From Candidatus Thorarchaeota archaeon SMTZ1-83 (GTDB lineage: Archaea > Asgardarchaeota > Thorarchaeia > Thorarchaeales > Thorarchaeaceae): a stretch of 24,155 bases of DNA. The stretch is taken from positions 1 through 24,155 of the forward strand of contig LRSK01000199.1 in the NCBI GenBank assembly GCA_001563325.1, in the 5' to 3' direction. The notes under the pieces were generated by a model, which was not told the DNA's origin, did not search any database, and saw nothing but the letters and a program-made list of their open reading frames with translations. How positions within the stretch are numbered: the first letter of the stretch is position 1; each line of letters opens with the position of its first letter. A program made the position numbers and the translations under genes. This document shows positions 1-7,811 of the stretch, piece after piece.

Positions 1-287
1 CCTACACCATGGCAATCACGGCCAAGTATCACAATATACCCTTCTATGTAGCGATTCCCATGTCGACAATTGACTGGGAAACCGATCCAGAAGAGGTCGT
101 GATTGAGGAGCGAAACCCAAACGAGATTCGTGTTATCAATGGAGAGTACGTCACGGTCCCTGATGCAAAGGTGTACAATCCTGCTTTTGACACCACTCCC
201 CCTGAGCTAATCACCGCAATAATCACAGACAAGGGAGTGGTGGAAAGCCCCAATGAGGAGAAGATGCTTCGCCTACGCGAGTCTTAG
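1..287 (+). CDS. mtnA: S-methyl-5-thioribose-1-phosphate isomerase, 3' part
   Basis: This is the C-terminal part of the methionine-salvage isomerase that converts methylthioribose-1-phosphate to methylthioribulose-1-phosphate. The gene runs off the left edge, and the frame is open from base 3. The block with KVYNPAFDTTPPELITAIIT and the preceding stretch ending in PFYVAIPMSTID match the conserved C-terminus of the MtnA/eIF2B-alpha-like fold, where the aspartate of NPAFD is part of the active site. About 94 residues are visible, roughly a quarter of a typical 340-aa protein. The related archaeal ribose-1,5-bisphosphate isomerase shares this fold, but the STID and NPAFDxTP motifs favour MtnA. 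The ATG at base 9 is internal, not the start. Confidence 0.85.
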   Translation, partial: YTMAITAKYHNIPFYVAIPMSTIDWETDPEEVVIEERNPNEIRVINGEYVTVPDAKVYNPAFDTTPPELITAIITDKGVVESPNEEKMLRLRES

Positions 288-302
288 TCATTTCCTATGG
301 AA

Positions 303-313
303 GTGCTTAAGAG
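303..313 (+). promoter_or_regulatory. possible TATA element of tRNA-Arg
   Basis: The AT-rich element GTGCTTAAGAG is centred about 29 nt upstream of the mature 5' end of tRNA-Arg, the spacing expected of an archaeal TATA box. The call rests on position and composition only. Confidence 0.35.
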
Positions 314-336
314 GAAAACAGACTCGATGGTGGTTG

Positions 337-445
337 GGGCGCGTAATCTAGTCCGGGCTCAAAGAGGTAAATCCCTTTGAGAGATTCATAGGGTGCTTGC
401 CTTCGGAGCAAGATGTCCCAGGTTCGAATCCTGGCGCGCCCGCCA
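337..445 (+). tRNA. tRNA-Arg(UCG) with D-loop intron
   Basis: A full cloverleaf can be drawn. The acceptor is GGGCGCG (337-343) with CGCGCCC (435-441), and the discriminator is G442 followed by encoded CCA (443-445). The anticodon stem is 396-400 with 408-412, and loop CTTCGGA puts anticodon TCG at 403-405 (reads CGA). The T-stem is CCAGG/CCTGG around TTCGAAT. The D-stem is ATCT (346-349) with GGGT (391-394). The D-loop holds about 31 extra bases, which I read as an intron at 357-387. It folds on a 7-bp hairpin, CTCAAAG (358-364) with CTTTGAG (375-381). Removing it gives the normal D-loop AGTCCGGATA, so the splice lies between tRNA positions 19 and 20. The BHB central helix (351-354 with 382-385) has one C-A mismatch, a relaxed form. 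Confidence 0.9.
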
Positions 446-521
446 TCGTTTTACATTGTGGACACACTTCCGCTCTTCTTAAGAGTTTCAACGCTATTAT
501 TGGGAGCTTGGTCCTTGCTAT

Positions 522-1610
522 ATGACTGATTGGACTAAGGTTCTCAAGGGCGACCCGCTCAAATGGTTGACAAGTGCAGACAATCCCCCAGTCCGCTATC
601 AGACACTAATCCATCTTCTTGATTACTCCACCGACCATCCCGATGTCTTAGAAATGCGTGGTCTGATTAGTTCTGATCCGAAGGTGGCCCGTATACTGAG
701 CAAACAGAGCCGCGATGGACATTGGGAATCATCTACAGAACCCTACAAGCCGAAGTACAAGTCATCATACTGGCAAGTCATGATATTAGGTATGTTGGGC
801 TTGGAAAGGTCCAATCTCAATGTTGAAAGAGCTGTAGAACACGTGTTCCAATTTCAACACGAAAAAGGCGGTTTTGCGGAGTATGGAGAGGCGGGCGCGA
901 GAAGGAAATATCAGCGAATGAAGGAGAAGTTGCTGAAGAAGGGGCAGAAACCGCCCACAGAAGATCAGTGGACTCAGGAGAAGGTTCACGACTCACAGCT
1001 CACTTGCCTTACTGGGAATGTATGTCTGGCTCTAGTCAGGCTAGGATATGGGTCTGACCGACGTGTCAAGAGGGCCCTGAGGTGGCTTGTGAATGTACAG
1101 AACGAGGATGGTGGTTGGCTTTGTCCCTACTGGGGCGCTCACAAAGACGACAGACACGGCTGTTTCATGGGCACAATCACTCCTCTAGATGCATTCTCGG
1201 AGATGCCGGCCAATGACAGACCTCCAGATATGATAGATTCACTAGACGCCGGAGTCGAGTTTCTACTTATGCACCGACTGTTCAGAGCAGACCATCATGG
1301 ATTCAAGGTGATAAACGAGTCTTGGCTTGAGCTGGGGTTCCCCCAGTTCTTCTACGATCTCCTGCGTGGCCTGTCCGTTGTCTGCAAGGCCGGATATGCA
1401 GATGATGAACGTATAGATGAAGCTCTGAGGATCCTACTTGACAAGCAACTTGCTGATGGTAGCTGGATTCTCGAGAGTTCACCCATAGGTCGAATGCAGA
1501 CCAACCTTGAACAGAAGGGAAGGCCAAGCAAATGGGTAACACTTGAAGCTCTTCGAGTGGTGAAGTCAGTCTATGAAACTAGGGGTGCTTTCGAACTAGA
1601 CCGCCTCTAG
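522..1610 (+). CDS. alpha/alpha-toroid (prenyltransferase / squalene-cyclase-like) protein
   Basis: This 362-aa protein is built of helical repeats typical of the terpene cyclase/protein prenyltransferase toroid. QW-like elements recur: SKQSRDGHWESS near residue 60, VFQFQHEKGGFAEYG near 110, WLVNVQNEDGGWLCPYWG near 190 and LLDKQLADGSWI near 310. No signal peptide or membrane anchor is seen. I do not see the DxDD or DCTAE-type catalytic acid motifs of squalene-hopene cyclases, so activity cannot be assigned. The conserved Cys/His-containing segment WLCPYWGAHKDDRHGCFMG could bind a metal. The ATG at 522 is the first start after the tRNA and is followed at once by MTDWTKVLKGDPLKWL, the usual kind of start for such proteins. 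It appears monocistronic. Confidence 0.75.
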   Translation: MTDWTKVLKGDPLKWLTSADNPPVRYQTLIHLLDYSTDHPDVLEMRGLISSDPKVARILSKQSRDGHWESSTEPYKPKYKSSYWQVMILGMLGLERSNLNVERAVEHVFQFQHEKGGFAEYGEAGARRKYQRMKEKLLKKGQKPPTEDQWTQEKVHDSQLTCLTGNVCLALVRLGYGSDRRVKRALRWLVNVQNEDGGWLCPYWGAHKDDRHGCFMGTITPLDAFSEMPANDRPPDMIDSLDAGVEFLLMHRLFRADHHGFKVINESWLELGFPQFFYDLLRGLSVVCKAGYADDERIDEALRILLDKQLADGSWILESSPIGRMQTNLEQKGRPSKWVTLEALRVVKSVYETRGAFELDRL

Positions 1611-1618
1611 ATGCGTTT

Positions 1619-1837
1619 CTATTTCTTTCCCAATTTCTCACTCCAGACTTCCAAGAAATACTCAAGAGAACGGTCGTAAGTTCTCTCAGCATCAGGAGGA
1701 AATATACAGCCTGGCAATTCCCGGTGTTTCCAATGGTACTCAAGGCAATCACAACAGTACCCCTTCCTTGAACAACCAGGATAGGTGCATCCACAACGTG
1801 CCTTGTTCTTCTCTGCATTACATATGCGGCCAGACAT
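1619..1837 (-). CDS. DUF6485-like cysteine-rich small protein
   Basis: This 72-aa soluble protein has a dense cysteine pattern: C6, then CGCTYPGC, then GYCCDCLEYH and a later PGC. The core CTYPGCSRKGYCCDC followed by YH, RELPGC and TYDRSLEYF matches what I remember of the DUF6485 family, small probable metal-binding (Zn or Fe-S) proteins of anaerobic archaea and bacteria. Function is unknown. It is divergent from the molybdopterin oxidoreductase with only a few tens of bases between them, so the two may share a promoter region and a redox role. It converges on the toroid gene, its stop lying 8 nt beyond that gene's stop. Confidence 0.75.
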   Translation of the reverse strand: MSGRICNAEKNKARCGCTYPGCSRKGYCCDCLEYHWKHRELPGCIFPPDAERTYDRSLEYFLEVWSEKLGKK

Positions 1838-1861
1838 TGTAGTTCACAGTTGTTTCCTTAG

Positions 1862-3835
1862 AATAAGGCTGTATGTCCACGGGACTGCTACGACACCTGC
1901 TTTCTCAGTGTTTCAGTCGACAAGAAAGGCAAGATAACGTCAGTCAAAGGAGATTCCGATCATCCACTAACAATGGGTCTTACTTGCCCGAGGGCTGCTA
2001 AAGATGGACATCGGGTCTACAAGAACCGAGTACTACATCCTCACATTCGAGAGTCGCTCGAATCAGACCAGCCCATGGCTAAGACGTCTTGGACTCATGC
2101 CCTTAATCGAGTGGCTGAGAATCTTAGAGAAGTGATTTCCAGCCATGGAGGAGAGTCAGTGCTACTCTTGGACTACTTGGGCAGTACCGGATTACTGACA
2201 TGGTACTATCCAAGACGACTATGGAATGCAATCGGTGCCACTAGAACCGACTACGGTATTTGTGCGAAATCCGGTCATGACGCTTTGTCACTGCACTATG
2301 GACTAGACTACGGCATAGTACCTGAGGACCTACTGAGTCAGAAGCTCATTGTCTACTGGGGTTTCAATGGAGCAGTAAGTTCACCTCATACATGGAACCT
2401 CTCACTGAAGGCCAGGCGCGAGAATGGAGCTCTAATCGTAGCTGTAGATCCTAGGAGGACTAAGACTGCGGAGAATGCCGACATCTGGCTGAATCCACGC
2501 CCAGGCACAGATGTTGCTCTGGCCTACGGAATCGCCAAGTACATCATAGAGGAGAACTACATAGATTCTGCCTTCATTCAGAGGTGGACCACTGGTTTCG
2601 ACCAGTTCAAGAAAGAGGCCTTGAATTGGGACCTTGGTAGAGTCGAAGAGGTGACTGGTGTCAAAGGAGCCGCTATTGAGAAGTTAGGCCAGGCGTACGG
2701 CACGTTCAAACCGAGTGCCACGATGATAGGCGTGGGATTTCAGAAGTCCCTTCAAGGTGCTGAGTCAGTCAGATCAGTCGCACTCTTGACTACCCTACTA
2801 GGGCTGCATCGTGGTTTCTTCTATAGCAGCGACTATGGTCGTCTAGTCAACATGTCCTACCTGACAGGTGAGCAATTCACCAGTTTGAGTCCCAAGGTAG
2901 TCAACCAAGTGACTGTTGGGGAGCTTGTGAAGCGTGGAGCTTTCAAGTTCATCTACATCTATAACATGAATCCTGCACTGACTCTGCCTGGTCAGAAGGC
3001 CCTCAGAGAGGGTCTTCAGAGGGACGATGTGTTCGTTGTTGTTCATGACACTCACTGGACAGAAACCGCCGACTTTGCAGATGTCGTTCTACCTGCAGCC
3101 ACGTATCTAGAGAAAGACGATCTCGCCATTGCCTGGTCTCATAATCATGTCATGATATCAAGAAGGGTCATTGAGCCCCAAGGAGAAAGCAGGGATGAGG
3201 TCTGGGTAATGCAGGAAGTTGCCAGGAGGATGAGTCTTCAAGAAGAGTGGCTCTATGAATCACCATGGAAGGCCATTGAGGAAGCGTTAGATGGAGCACT
3301 GATGACGGGCACTTGCGAAGATTTGCTTGAGGGGAAGTCGCTACTCCTGAGGTATCGCCCCAGGACAGAGTATCAAACACCAAGTGGACGAGTGGAACTC
3401 TACTCTACAGTGGCAGAAGCTCAGGGGTTCAGCCCAATTCCAGTCCAGATTCTCATGGAAGTTTGCAAAGGCGAGTTCATTCTACTCAACAGCGCAACGA
3501 CCAAGTACAGTCACACACAGTTTCAGGAGGTCTATGGGGCGATTCCGACTATCGTACACGTCAATTCGAACGACGCAGAACAACATGAAATCAAGGATGG
3601 AAATGTACTCAGGCTCTACAATGAGCAAGGGGAACTTCATCTCAATGCCATAGTGACCGACTCTGTACCAAAGGGAGTCTTGTGGTGCCCCAGTCTGGGT
3701 GTTGACCTTCGAGGTGAGCCGCAGAACGCTATTACCTCTAATGTACCTCAGAGTCTAGGTGATGGTTCAACGTACAACAGTACCCACGTCAGAATTGAAC
3801 GCAAGCAGAATCACAGTTCTTCCGATTGGAGATGA
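1862..3835 (+). CDS. molybdopterin oxidoreductase (DMSO reductase/formate dehydrogenase superfamily), start unresolved
   Basis: From the ATG at 1973 this reads as 620 aa covering the molybdopterin-binding domains and the C-terminal beta-barrel (residues ~510-610), cytoplasmic with no Tat signal. Cys97 in TDYGICAKSG lies near where the Mo/W ligand usually sits; this is tentative. The frame upstream of that ATG encodes the classic [4Fe-4S] N-terminus. CPRDCYDTC has cysteine codons at 1874, 1886 and 1898, followed by a GDSDHPLTMGLTCPRA segment whose cysteine codon is at 1985. So 1973 is not the true start. No ATG, GTG or TTG lies between an in-frame TAG at 1859-1861 and the first cysteine. Start coordinate 1862 is only the limit of the open frame. 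A TTG at 1850 lies in frame but is cut off by that TAG. Explanations are a non-standard start, an indel or assembly error, or a broken gene. The body is otherwise intact, and the substrate cannot be told. Confidence 0.8.
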   Translation, partial: NKAVCPRDCYDTCFLSVSVDKKGKITSVKGDSDHPLTMGLTCPRAAKDGHRVYKNRVLHPHIRESLESDQPMAKTSWTHALNRVAENLREVISSHGGESVLLLDYLGSTGLLTWYYPRRLWNAIGATRTDYGICAKSGHDALSLHYGLDYGIVPEDLLSQKLIVYWGFNGAVSSPHTWNLSLKARRENGALIVAVDPRRTKTAENADIWLNPRPGTDVALAYGIAKYIIEENYIDSAFIQRWTTGFDQFKKEALNWDLGRVEEVTGVKGAAIEKLGQAYGTFKPSATMIGVGFQKSLQGAESVRSVALLTTLLGLHRGFFYSSDYGRLVNMSYLTGEQFTSLSPKVVNQVTVGELVKRGAFKFIYIYNMNPALTLPGQKALREGLQRDDVFVVVHDTHWTETADFADVVLPAATYLEKDDLAIAWSHNHVMISRRVIEPQGESRDEVWVMQEVARRMSLQEEWLYESPWKAIEEALDGALMTGTCEDLLEGKSLLLRYRPRTEYQTPSGRVELYSTVAEAQGFSPIPVQILMEVCKGEFILLNSATTKYSHTQFQEVYGAIPTIVHVNSNDAEQHEIKDGNVLRLYNEQGELHLNAIVTDSVPKGVLWCPSLGVDLRGEPQNAITSNVPQSLGDGSTYNSTHVRIERKQNHSSSDWR

Positions 3836-3840
3836 CTCAG

Positions 3841-3865
3841 AAGCCCTTCTTTTTCCTTCAATTAT
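3841..3865 (+). terminator. T-rich 3' end of the molybdopterin oxidoreductase
   Basis: A pyrimidine/T-rich run including CTTCTTTTTCCTTC follows the stop at 3835, between two convergent genes. Archaeal terminators are typically T-tracts on the non-template strand. Confidence 0.4.
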
Positions 3866-3867
3866 TC

Positions 3868-6012
3868 TCATTGGATCTCAGAGTCCAGAATATGCCTGAT
3901 CGAATCTAATGCCTCCCGGACTCCCACACTTCTCCCGTCATCAACCACGTTTGGATAGTGTTTTGAATAGTGCTCTAGGCACCGACCCAAGGCCATCACA
4001 AAGACATCAAGCGAACTAGGCCGTTCACCATTCTCGACAAGATGGTCAAGCGTCTGCCGTGTGGCCCTTGATATTGTCCTTCTGATGGAGTTCCATTCAG
4101 TGGGTATGGCTTCTTCAGTCCTTTTTCGACACACGATGATCATGTCATAGATAATGTTCGACATGTCGTAAAGATGAGTCGAGGCCTTCATCTCACTCCT
4201 GACCGGATGGATTGTCGTGACGTAGAATCCCGAGTCTAGTATCGCTTGCAATACAGCAGCCCAAGCCTCTTCCTTTTTATGATGAAACGTGAAGACCAAG
4301 ATGCCATCGTCCTTCAGGACCCTACTTGCCTCTGAGAATATATCTTTGAGGCTTTTGAGAAACTCTTGCTCGCCCTTCTTCTGAACCCGGTTCTCAATCA
4401 CTTCCTCTTTCCAAGGCACAAGCTCTCGCGCGAAGTGTTCGTACCGTTCTTTTAGGGCAATCCTCAGCCAGACATAGAAGAAATTCGAGAGCTCTGAGTA
4501 CATCACATTACCATAGTATGGTGGGTCTGTGATGACTGCGTCTGCAACCCTGTCAGGAACAGAGATATGATCTGAAGATCCACACTGTAACAGAACCCTT
4601 CTCTCATCCCCTAGCTTCTCATAGTCCTGTGCCAATGTGGCAGCGACGGGAAATCCGGAGGGAACTTTGGTCATGGAGTTGTCTTCAACCAACCTTTCGA
4701 ATGGACTCCTGCAATACTCCTTTCCCTCAATGGCCAAGTTCAGAAATGCTGTGAATGCTCCTCTTCCTCTTGGAGTGTCATAGCAATTGGCTTCTACCGG
4801 CGCCATTGAGGGAGAAAATGAATGAGTCCGAAAGATGTCAGTGATGAAGCCCCGAGTTGCATTGTACTTGGCAAACATGTTGTTGTACTTCAGACTGTTC
4901 GAGAATGCGAGTATGAGGAACTCCTTGAGATTCCAATCCTCAATCTTGAGAATCCAACGGTAGATCTTGCCCAGGTTCAAGAGTTGGCGGGCATTAAACA
5001 TGTCCCGGAATCTCACATAACCATGATTTAGGGTACGTCTAGTTTCAATTCCAATTGGTATCTGCGTGTCCGGAATCGGTAGACTCGTTTCCATTCTCTC
5101 GAACTCCATCTCGGCCAATGCCAGAAGCTCGAGGTCTCTAGAATCTGGAGCCTTGTATCCACGTCCGTTCTTAAGATGAGGACTACGATTCTTCTCACAG
5201 GCTCTACAATGAAACTCTACGGCATACATCAGTTCCTTAGGACGTCCATTCTCTTTGATATAGTCGACAATCTTGTGTGATTTGCATCCTCTCCTGCTGC
5301 AGTTATATTCACGTCCATTCGTAAATGACGTACCCTGGGGAACGAATATGTGGTCACAATTACTGCATTTTGCTTCATTTCTAGAGCTTTTTGTGTGAAA
5401 AACGCTCCAACAGTTCGGACATATTACGAAATCGCCCTGTTTTGAGGGATCTTTGGCCAAAATGAAATTGCGCATTAGCGGAATCTCTCTTGCGCATTCG
5501 TAACAGGTCACTTTCTTGTAGTAGAAGTAGTAAATCCCCTCGGCATCTTTTCCACAGTAAGGGCAGGTTGTCCGGTAGTATTGTCTGAGTTCGAACCCCA
5601 TTTCATTCTCCATTCTGGCGAGGGCGTTTCGTAGCAAGTCTGGATTGATATCCTCAATCTCTTTCTTGACAATGAACCAAGCCACGGGGTTGAGATCGCC
5701 AGCTATCACCTTACAACCAAATCTGAGGGCCTCAATCACTGTTGTACCTCCCCCCATCATTGGATCCAGGACTACCTTATCCGAGAAATCAACTACATTT
5801 GGATACTGTTCCCAGAGGGTGCTGGCTTTCTTGTCATCTGCAAGGGAATACAAGAGTATGCTCCGGAATACCGAACCTAGTCTTCGAGCCCACCACTTGT
5901 GCATGACATATACCGGTCTATAGTGCCGCCTGCCAAAACCTGTTGATTCCTTTTCTGCAATCTTGTTGACTTCGGAAACAGGAAAGGTAATCTCTATCGA
6001 CCGCTTTGTCAG
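3868..6012 (-). CDS. DUF1156-type adenine-specific DNA methyltransferase, CTG start
   Basis: This is an AdoMet-dependent DNA methyltransferase of 714 aa if it starts at CTG 6012. The first ATG, at 5904, would remove a conserved N-terminus: the 36 codons upstream read FPVSEVNKIAEKESTGFGRR followed by HYRPVYVMHKWWARRLG, typical of DUF1156 proteins. An in-frame TGA precedes this, and the only plausible start is CTG (6012-6010), 7 nt after a perfect GAGGAGG Shine-Dalgarno (6026-6020). AdoMet motif I is DPMMGGGTT (~83-91) and catalytic motif IV is DPPYYGN (~496-502). Between them lie six paired-cysteine knuckles (CPYC, CYEC, CPNC, CSNC, CSRRGC, CRAC), a large zinc-ribbon insertion likely to bind DNA. 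In other genomes DUF1156 methyltransferases occur in defence islands with DUF499 helicases, but no helicase or nuclease partner is seen here. Confidence 0.85.
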   Translation of the reverse strand: MTKRSIEITFPVSEVNKIAEKESTGFGRRHYRPVYVMHKWWARRLGSVFRSILLYSLADDKKASTLWEQYPNVVDFSDKVVLDPMMGGGTTVIEALRFGCKVIAGDLNPVAWFIVKKEIEDINPDLLRNALARMENEMGFELRQYYRTTCPYCGKDAEGIYYFYYKKVTCYECAREIPLMRNFILAKDPSKQGDFVICPNCWSVFHTKSSRNEAKCSNCDHIFVPQGTSFTNGREYNCSRRGCKSHKIVDYIKENGRPKELMYAVEFHCRACEKNRSPHLKNGRGYKAPDSRDLELLALAEMEFERMETSLPIPDTQIPIGIETRRTLNHGYVRFRDMFNARQLLNLGKIYRWILKIEDWNLKEFLILAFSNSLKYNNMFAKYNATRGFITDIFRTHSFSPSMAPVEANCYDTPRGRGAFTAFLNLAIEGKEYCRSPFERLVEDNSMTKVPSGFPVAATLAQDYEKLGDERRVLLQCGSSDHISVPDRVADAVITDPPYYGNVMYSELSNFFYVWLRIALKERYEHFARELVPWKEEVIENRVQKKGEQEFLKSLKDIFSEASRVLKDDGILVFTFHHKKEEAWAAVLQAILDSGFYVTTIHPVRSEMKASTHLYDMSNIIYDMIIVCRKRTEEAIPTEWNSIRRTISRATRQTLDHLVENGERPSSLDVFVMALGRCLEHYSKHYPNVVDDGRSVGVREALDSIRHILDSEIQ

Positions 6013-6019
6013 AGTGGGG

Positions 6020-6026
6020 CCTCCTC
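6020..6026 (-). promoter_or_regulatory. Shine-Dalgarno that decides the CTG start
   Basis: GAGGAGG on the minus strand sits 7 nt before CTG at 6012, in the frame that encodes the conserved methyltransferase N-terminus. It is the main support for a non-ATG start. Confidence 0.6.
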
Positions 6027-6251
6027 AGACTGGGGTGCGTCCGTAGTGAACATCAAGTCCTTTCAATATTCCGTGAGGAGTCCTGACTACTGAATAGCCT
6101 GTGGATGACTCCAGAGTGCGATAGTAACATCTGGTTGGAAAGGGGGTGGAACGCAGAAGTTACTTGCAGTTGATGTTCACTCAGCACAAATGAGAAACAG
6201 GTCAAGAGATGCGTCCCGAACCCTGAGTATACACAGCTACAATAGAGCAAT

Positions 6252-6261
6252 CCTTTTAACG
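6252..6261 (+). promoter_or_regulatory. possible TATA element of tRNA-Tyr
   Basis: CCTTTTAACG lies about 30 nt upstream of the tRNA-Tyr 5' end, suitable for an archaeal TATA box. Position and composition are the only support. Confidence 0.35.
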
Positions 6262-6286
6262 AATCTGACTAGGACAGGTGTCGAAT

Positions 6287-6423
6287 CGGAGCGTAGCTCA
6301 ATCAGGTAGTCTGATGTTCATACGTGCATCAGGCCTCAAGCAATGGACTGTAGAGAGCTGCCAAATCGGATGGCGTTCACAGCTATCCATCGGCTGCCGG
6401 TTCAAATCCGGCCGCTCCGACCA
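6287..6423 (+). tRNA. tRNA-Tyr(GUA) with two BHB introns
   Basis: The acceptor is CGGAGCG (6287-6293) with CGCTCCG (6413-6419), discriminator A6420, encoded CCA 6421-6423. The T-arm is GCCGG/CCGGC around TTCAAAT. Intron 1 is 6310-6338 (29 nt). Central helix AGGT (6304-6307) pairs with GCCT (6333-6336), the two 3-nt bulges follow, and the internal stem is CTGATG/CATCAG. Splicing gives the standard D-arm GCTCAATCAGGTAGAGC, with the cut between positions 22 and 23. Intron 2 is 6354-6384 (31 nt) at the canonical 37/38 site. CTGT (6348-6351) pairs with ACAG (6379-6382), with 3-nt bulges and an internal stem. Splicing gives anticodon stem ATGGA/TCCAT and loop CTGTAGA, anticodon GTA at 6350-6352. 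Both introns fit the strict BHB rule for the archaeal splicing endonuclease. Confidence 0.92.
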
Positions 6424-6500
6424 CTCTTCTTTCCAACTAATACATCAAACAGCAAGCCAGAAAAGGGAAGGAGAAGAAACAGTCCTGGTGAGCCCGCCTA

Positions 6501-6764
6501 TTGAAGGCGATTGCTGTTACCCTTCCGTTGGTGAATCTCGTAGCTGTTCCGATATATGTCGCCACTAGATTTGTCATCAAGAATCGTGCAACGCGCACAA
6601 CTGGCTGTCTTGCAGCTTTCGTGGTCTATGTGCTACTAACAGTGGGCTTCTTCGACCCGAGTGCGTACCTACTTCCGGGCACAACGGAGTTACTCATCCT
6701 GATTGGATTGGTGATGCTTGCCGATATTGGTCTACAAGTCCACTCTCTGGATAGAACGAAATGA
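6501..6764 (+). CDS. small hypothetical membrane protein
   Basis: This 87-aa protein has three hydrophobic segments, roughly residues 4-26, 33-51 and 62-81, with a short charged C-terminus (HSLDRTK). It is likely an integral membrane protein. I do not recognise the family. The start taken is TTG at 6501, without a clear Shine-Dalgarno; an in-frame GTG about 10 codons later is an alternative. It lies between the intact tRNA-Tyr and a tRNA-Tyr 3' fragment, so it may be cargo of an inserted segment. Coding is supported mainly by the coherent membrane topology. Confidence 0.5.
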   Translation: MKAIAVTLPLVNLVAVPIYVATRFVIKNRATRTTGCLAAFVVYVLLTVGFFDPSAYLLPGTTELLILIGLVMLADIGLQVHSLDRTK

Positions 6765-6851
6765 TACAAAAGAAAGTCAGGAATCAGTCCCGACCGTTCT
6801 TTCTGAACAGGCTCCGAACGAAAGCATGGTCGTCTTTCAGAATCTTAGGGA

Positions 6852-7811
6852 ATGAAGGGAGTTATCTATGTCAGAGTACCAAGAAACACCGAAGACACAA
6901 TGAGAATGACATTGAAAGCTCACCATCCCTTCTCTCTCTATTCTACAGTGAAATCACACGGCTGGTGGCAGCTGGCTCCTTTCTCATTTGAAGAAACCCC
7001 TCCAGTACTCAGCTACACTCTACAGCTGGTTTCAGGTAGGGCCGTGCGATTGAGTATCAGTGAAACGACCGACGGGGTTCGTGTTGAAACAGAAGATAGT
7101 ATGACCTTGGAAGAGAAGAAAGGAGTGAAGGAAACCCTCACTTGGATGCTTGGACTAGACTTGGACTTCTCGTCCTTCTACACGTTGGCGCACAACGAGC
7201 CGAAACTGGCACGGATGGAGGAGAAGGCCCAGGGCCGGGTGCTTCGGTCTCCCACGCTCTTCGAAGACGCCATCAAGACAATACTGACAACAAACACCTT
7301 GTGGGCTGCCACAATACGTATGAATGAGAACCTGATACAACAATTCGGCAAGCCCCTGGAAGAGGATACTTCTCGTAGAGCATTCCCAACACCCAAGCGA
7401 CTCTCAGAAACTAGTGAAGCCATCCTACGAGAGAAGACGCGACTTGGATATCGTGCTCCCTATGTGTTGAAACTGGCAGAGTCGGTCACATCGGGCGAGA
7501 TTGATTTGGAGTCTTTCAAGTACTCGAATCTCCCCACAGAACAGCTGCGTAAGAGACTACTTGGGATCAAAGGCGTGGGTGACTATGCAGCAGCGAATTT
7601 GCTAATCATTCTGGGACGTTACGACTATCTTCCTGTTGATTCTTGGGCACTGAAAGTGGTTTCACATGAATGGCACGACGGTGTTCAAATCGGAAGGAAG
7701 GAGGTGCAAGACGCCTTCGAAAAGTGGGGGGACTGGAAGGGATTAGCCTACTGGTTCTGGGATTGGTCGTATTACAGGAAGAACGAGAAGGATCACGATC
7801 TGGAAGAGTAG
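6852..7811 (+). CDS. AlkA/OGG-like DNA glycosylase (HhH-GPD superfamily)
   Basis: This protein of up to 319 aa should excise damaged bases in base-excision repair. The HhH-GPD core is clear: helix LRSPTLFEDAIKTILTTNT (~131-149), hairpin LLGIKGVGDYAAANLL (~236-251), and catalytic Asp263 in LPVDSW. The position of the OGG1 lysine (after GVG) is Tyr, so it should be a monofunctional, AlkA-like enzyme without beta-lyase activity. The start is uncertain. ATG 6852 gives the longest frame, but ATG 6900 or 6906 begins just before the conserved LKAHHPFSLYSTVKSHGWWQ and is equally credible. The stop codon TAG (7809-7811) is the first triplet of a tRNA-Tyr 3' fragment, so the 3' end of the gene was probably set by insertion or recombination. 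The C-terminus looks complete. Confidence 0.82.
   Translation: MKGVIYVRVPRNTEDTMRMTLKAHHPFSLYSTVKSHGWWQLAPFSFEETPPVLSYTLQLVSGRAVRLSISETTDGVRVETEDSMTLEEKKGVKETLTWMLGLDLDFSSFYTLAHNEPKLARMEEKAQGRVLRSPTLFEDAIKTILTTNTLWAATIRMNENLIQQFGKPLEEDTSRRAFPTPKRLSETSEAILREKTRLGYRAPYVLKLAESVTSGEIDLESFKYSNLPTEQLRKRLLGIKGVGDYAAANLLIILGRYDYLPVDSWALKVVSHEWHDGVQIGRKEVQDAFEKWGDWKGLAYWFWDWSYYRKNEKDHDLEE

Noticed and set aside
1859..1861. TAG read through as pyrrolysine in the molybdopterin oxidoreductase
   Set aside because: TAG is used as an ordinary stop by several genes here (for example 1608-1610 and 7809-7811), and no pyrrolysine genes are seen.
6053..6250. 65-aa minus-strand open frame upstream of tRNA-Tyr
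   Set aside because: Composition is unlike a protein (Ser/Cys/His-rich), there is no start signal or recognisable motif, and it lies where the methyltransferase promoter should be.
6761..6991. 76-aa plus-strand open frame after the membrane protein
   Set aside because: It overlaps the start of the glycosylase in another frame, is Ser/Arg-rich and shows no motif.
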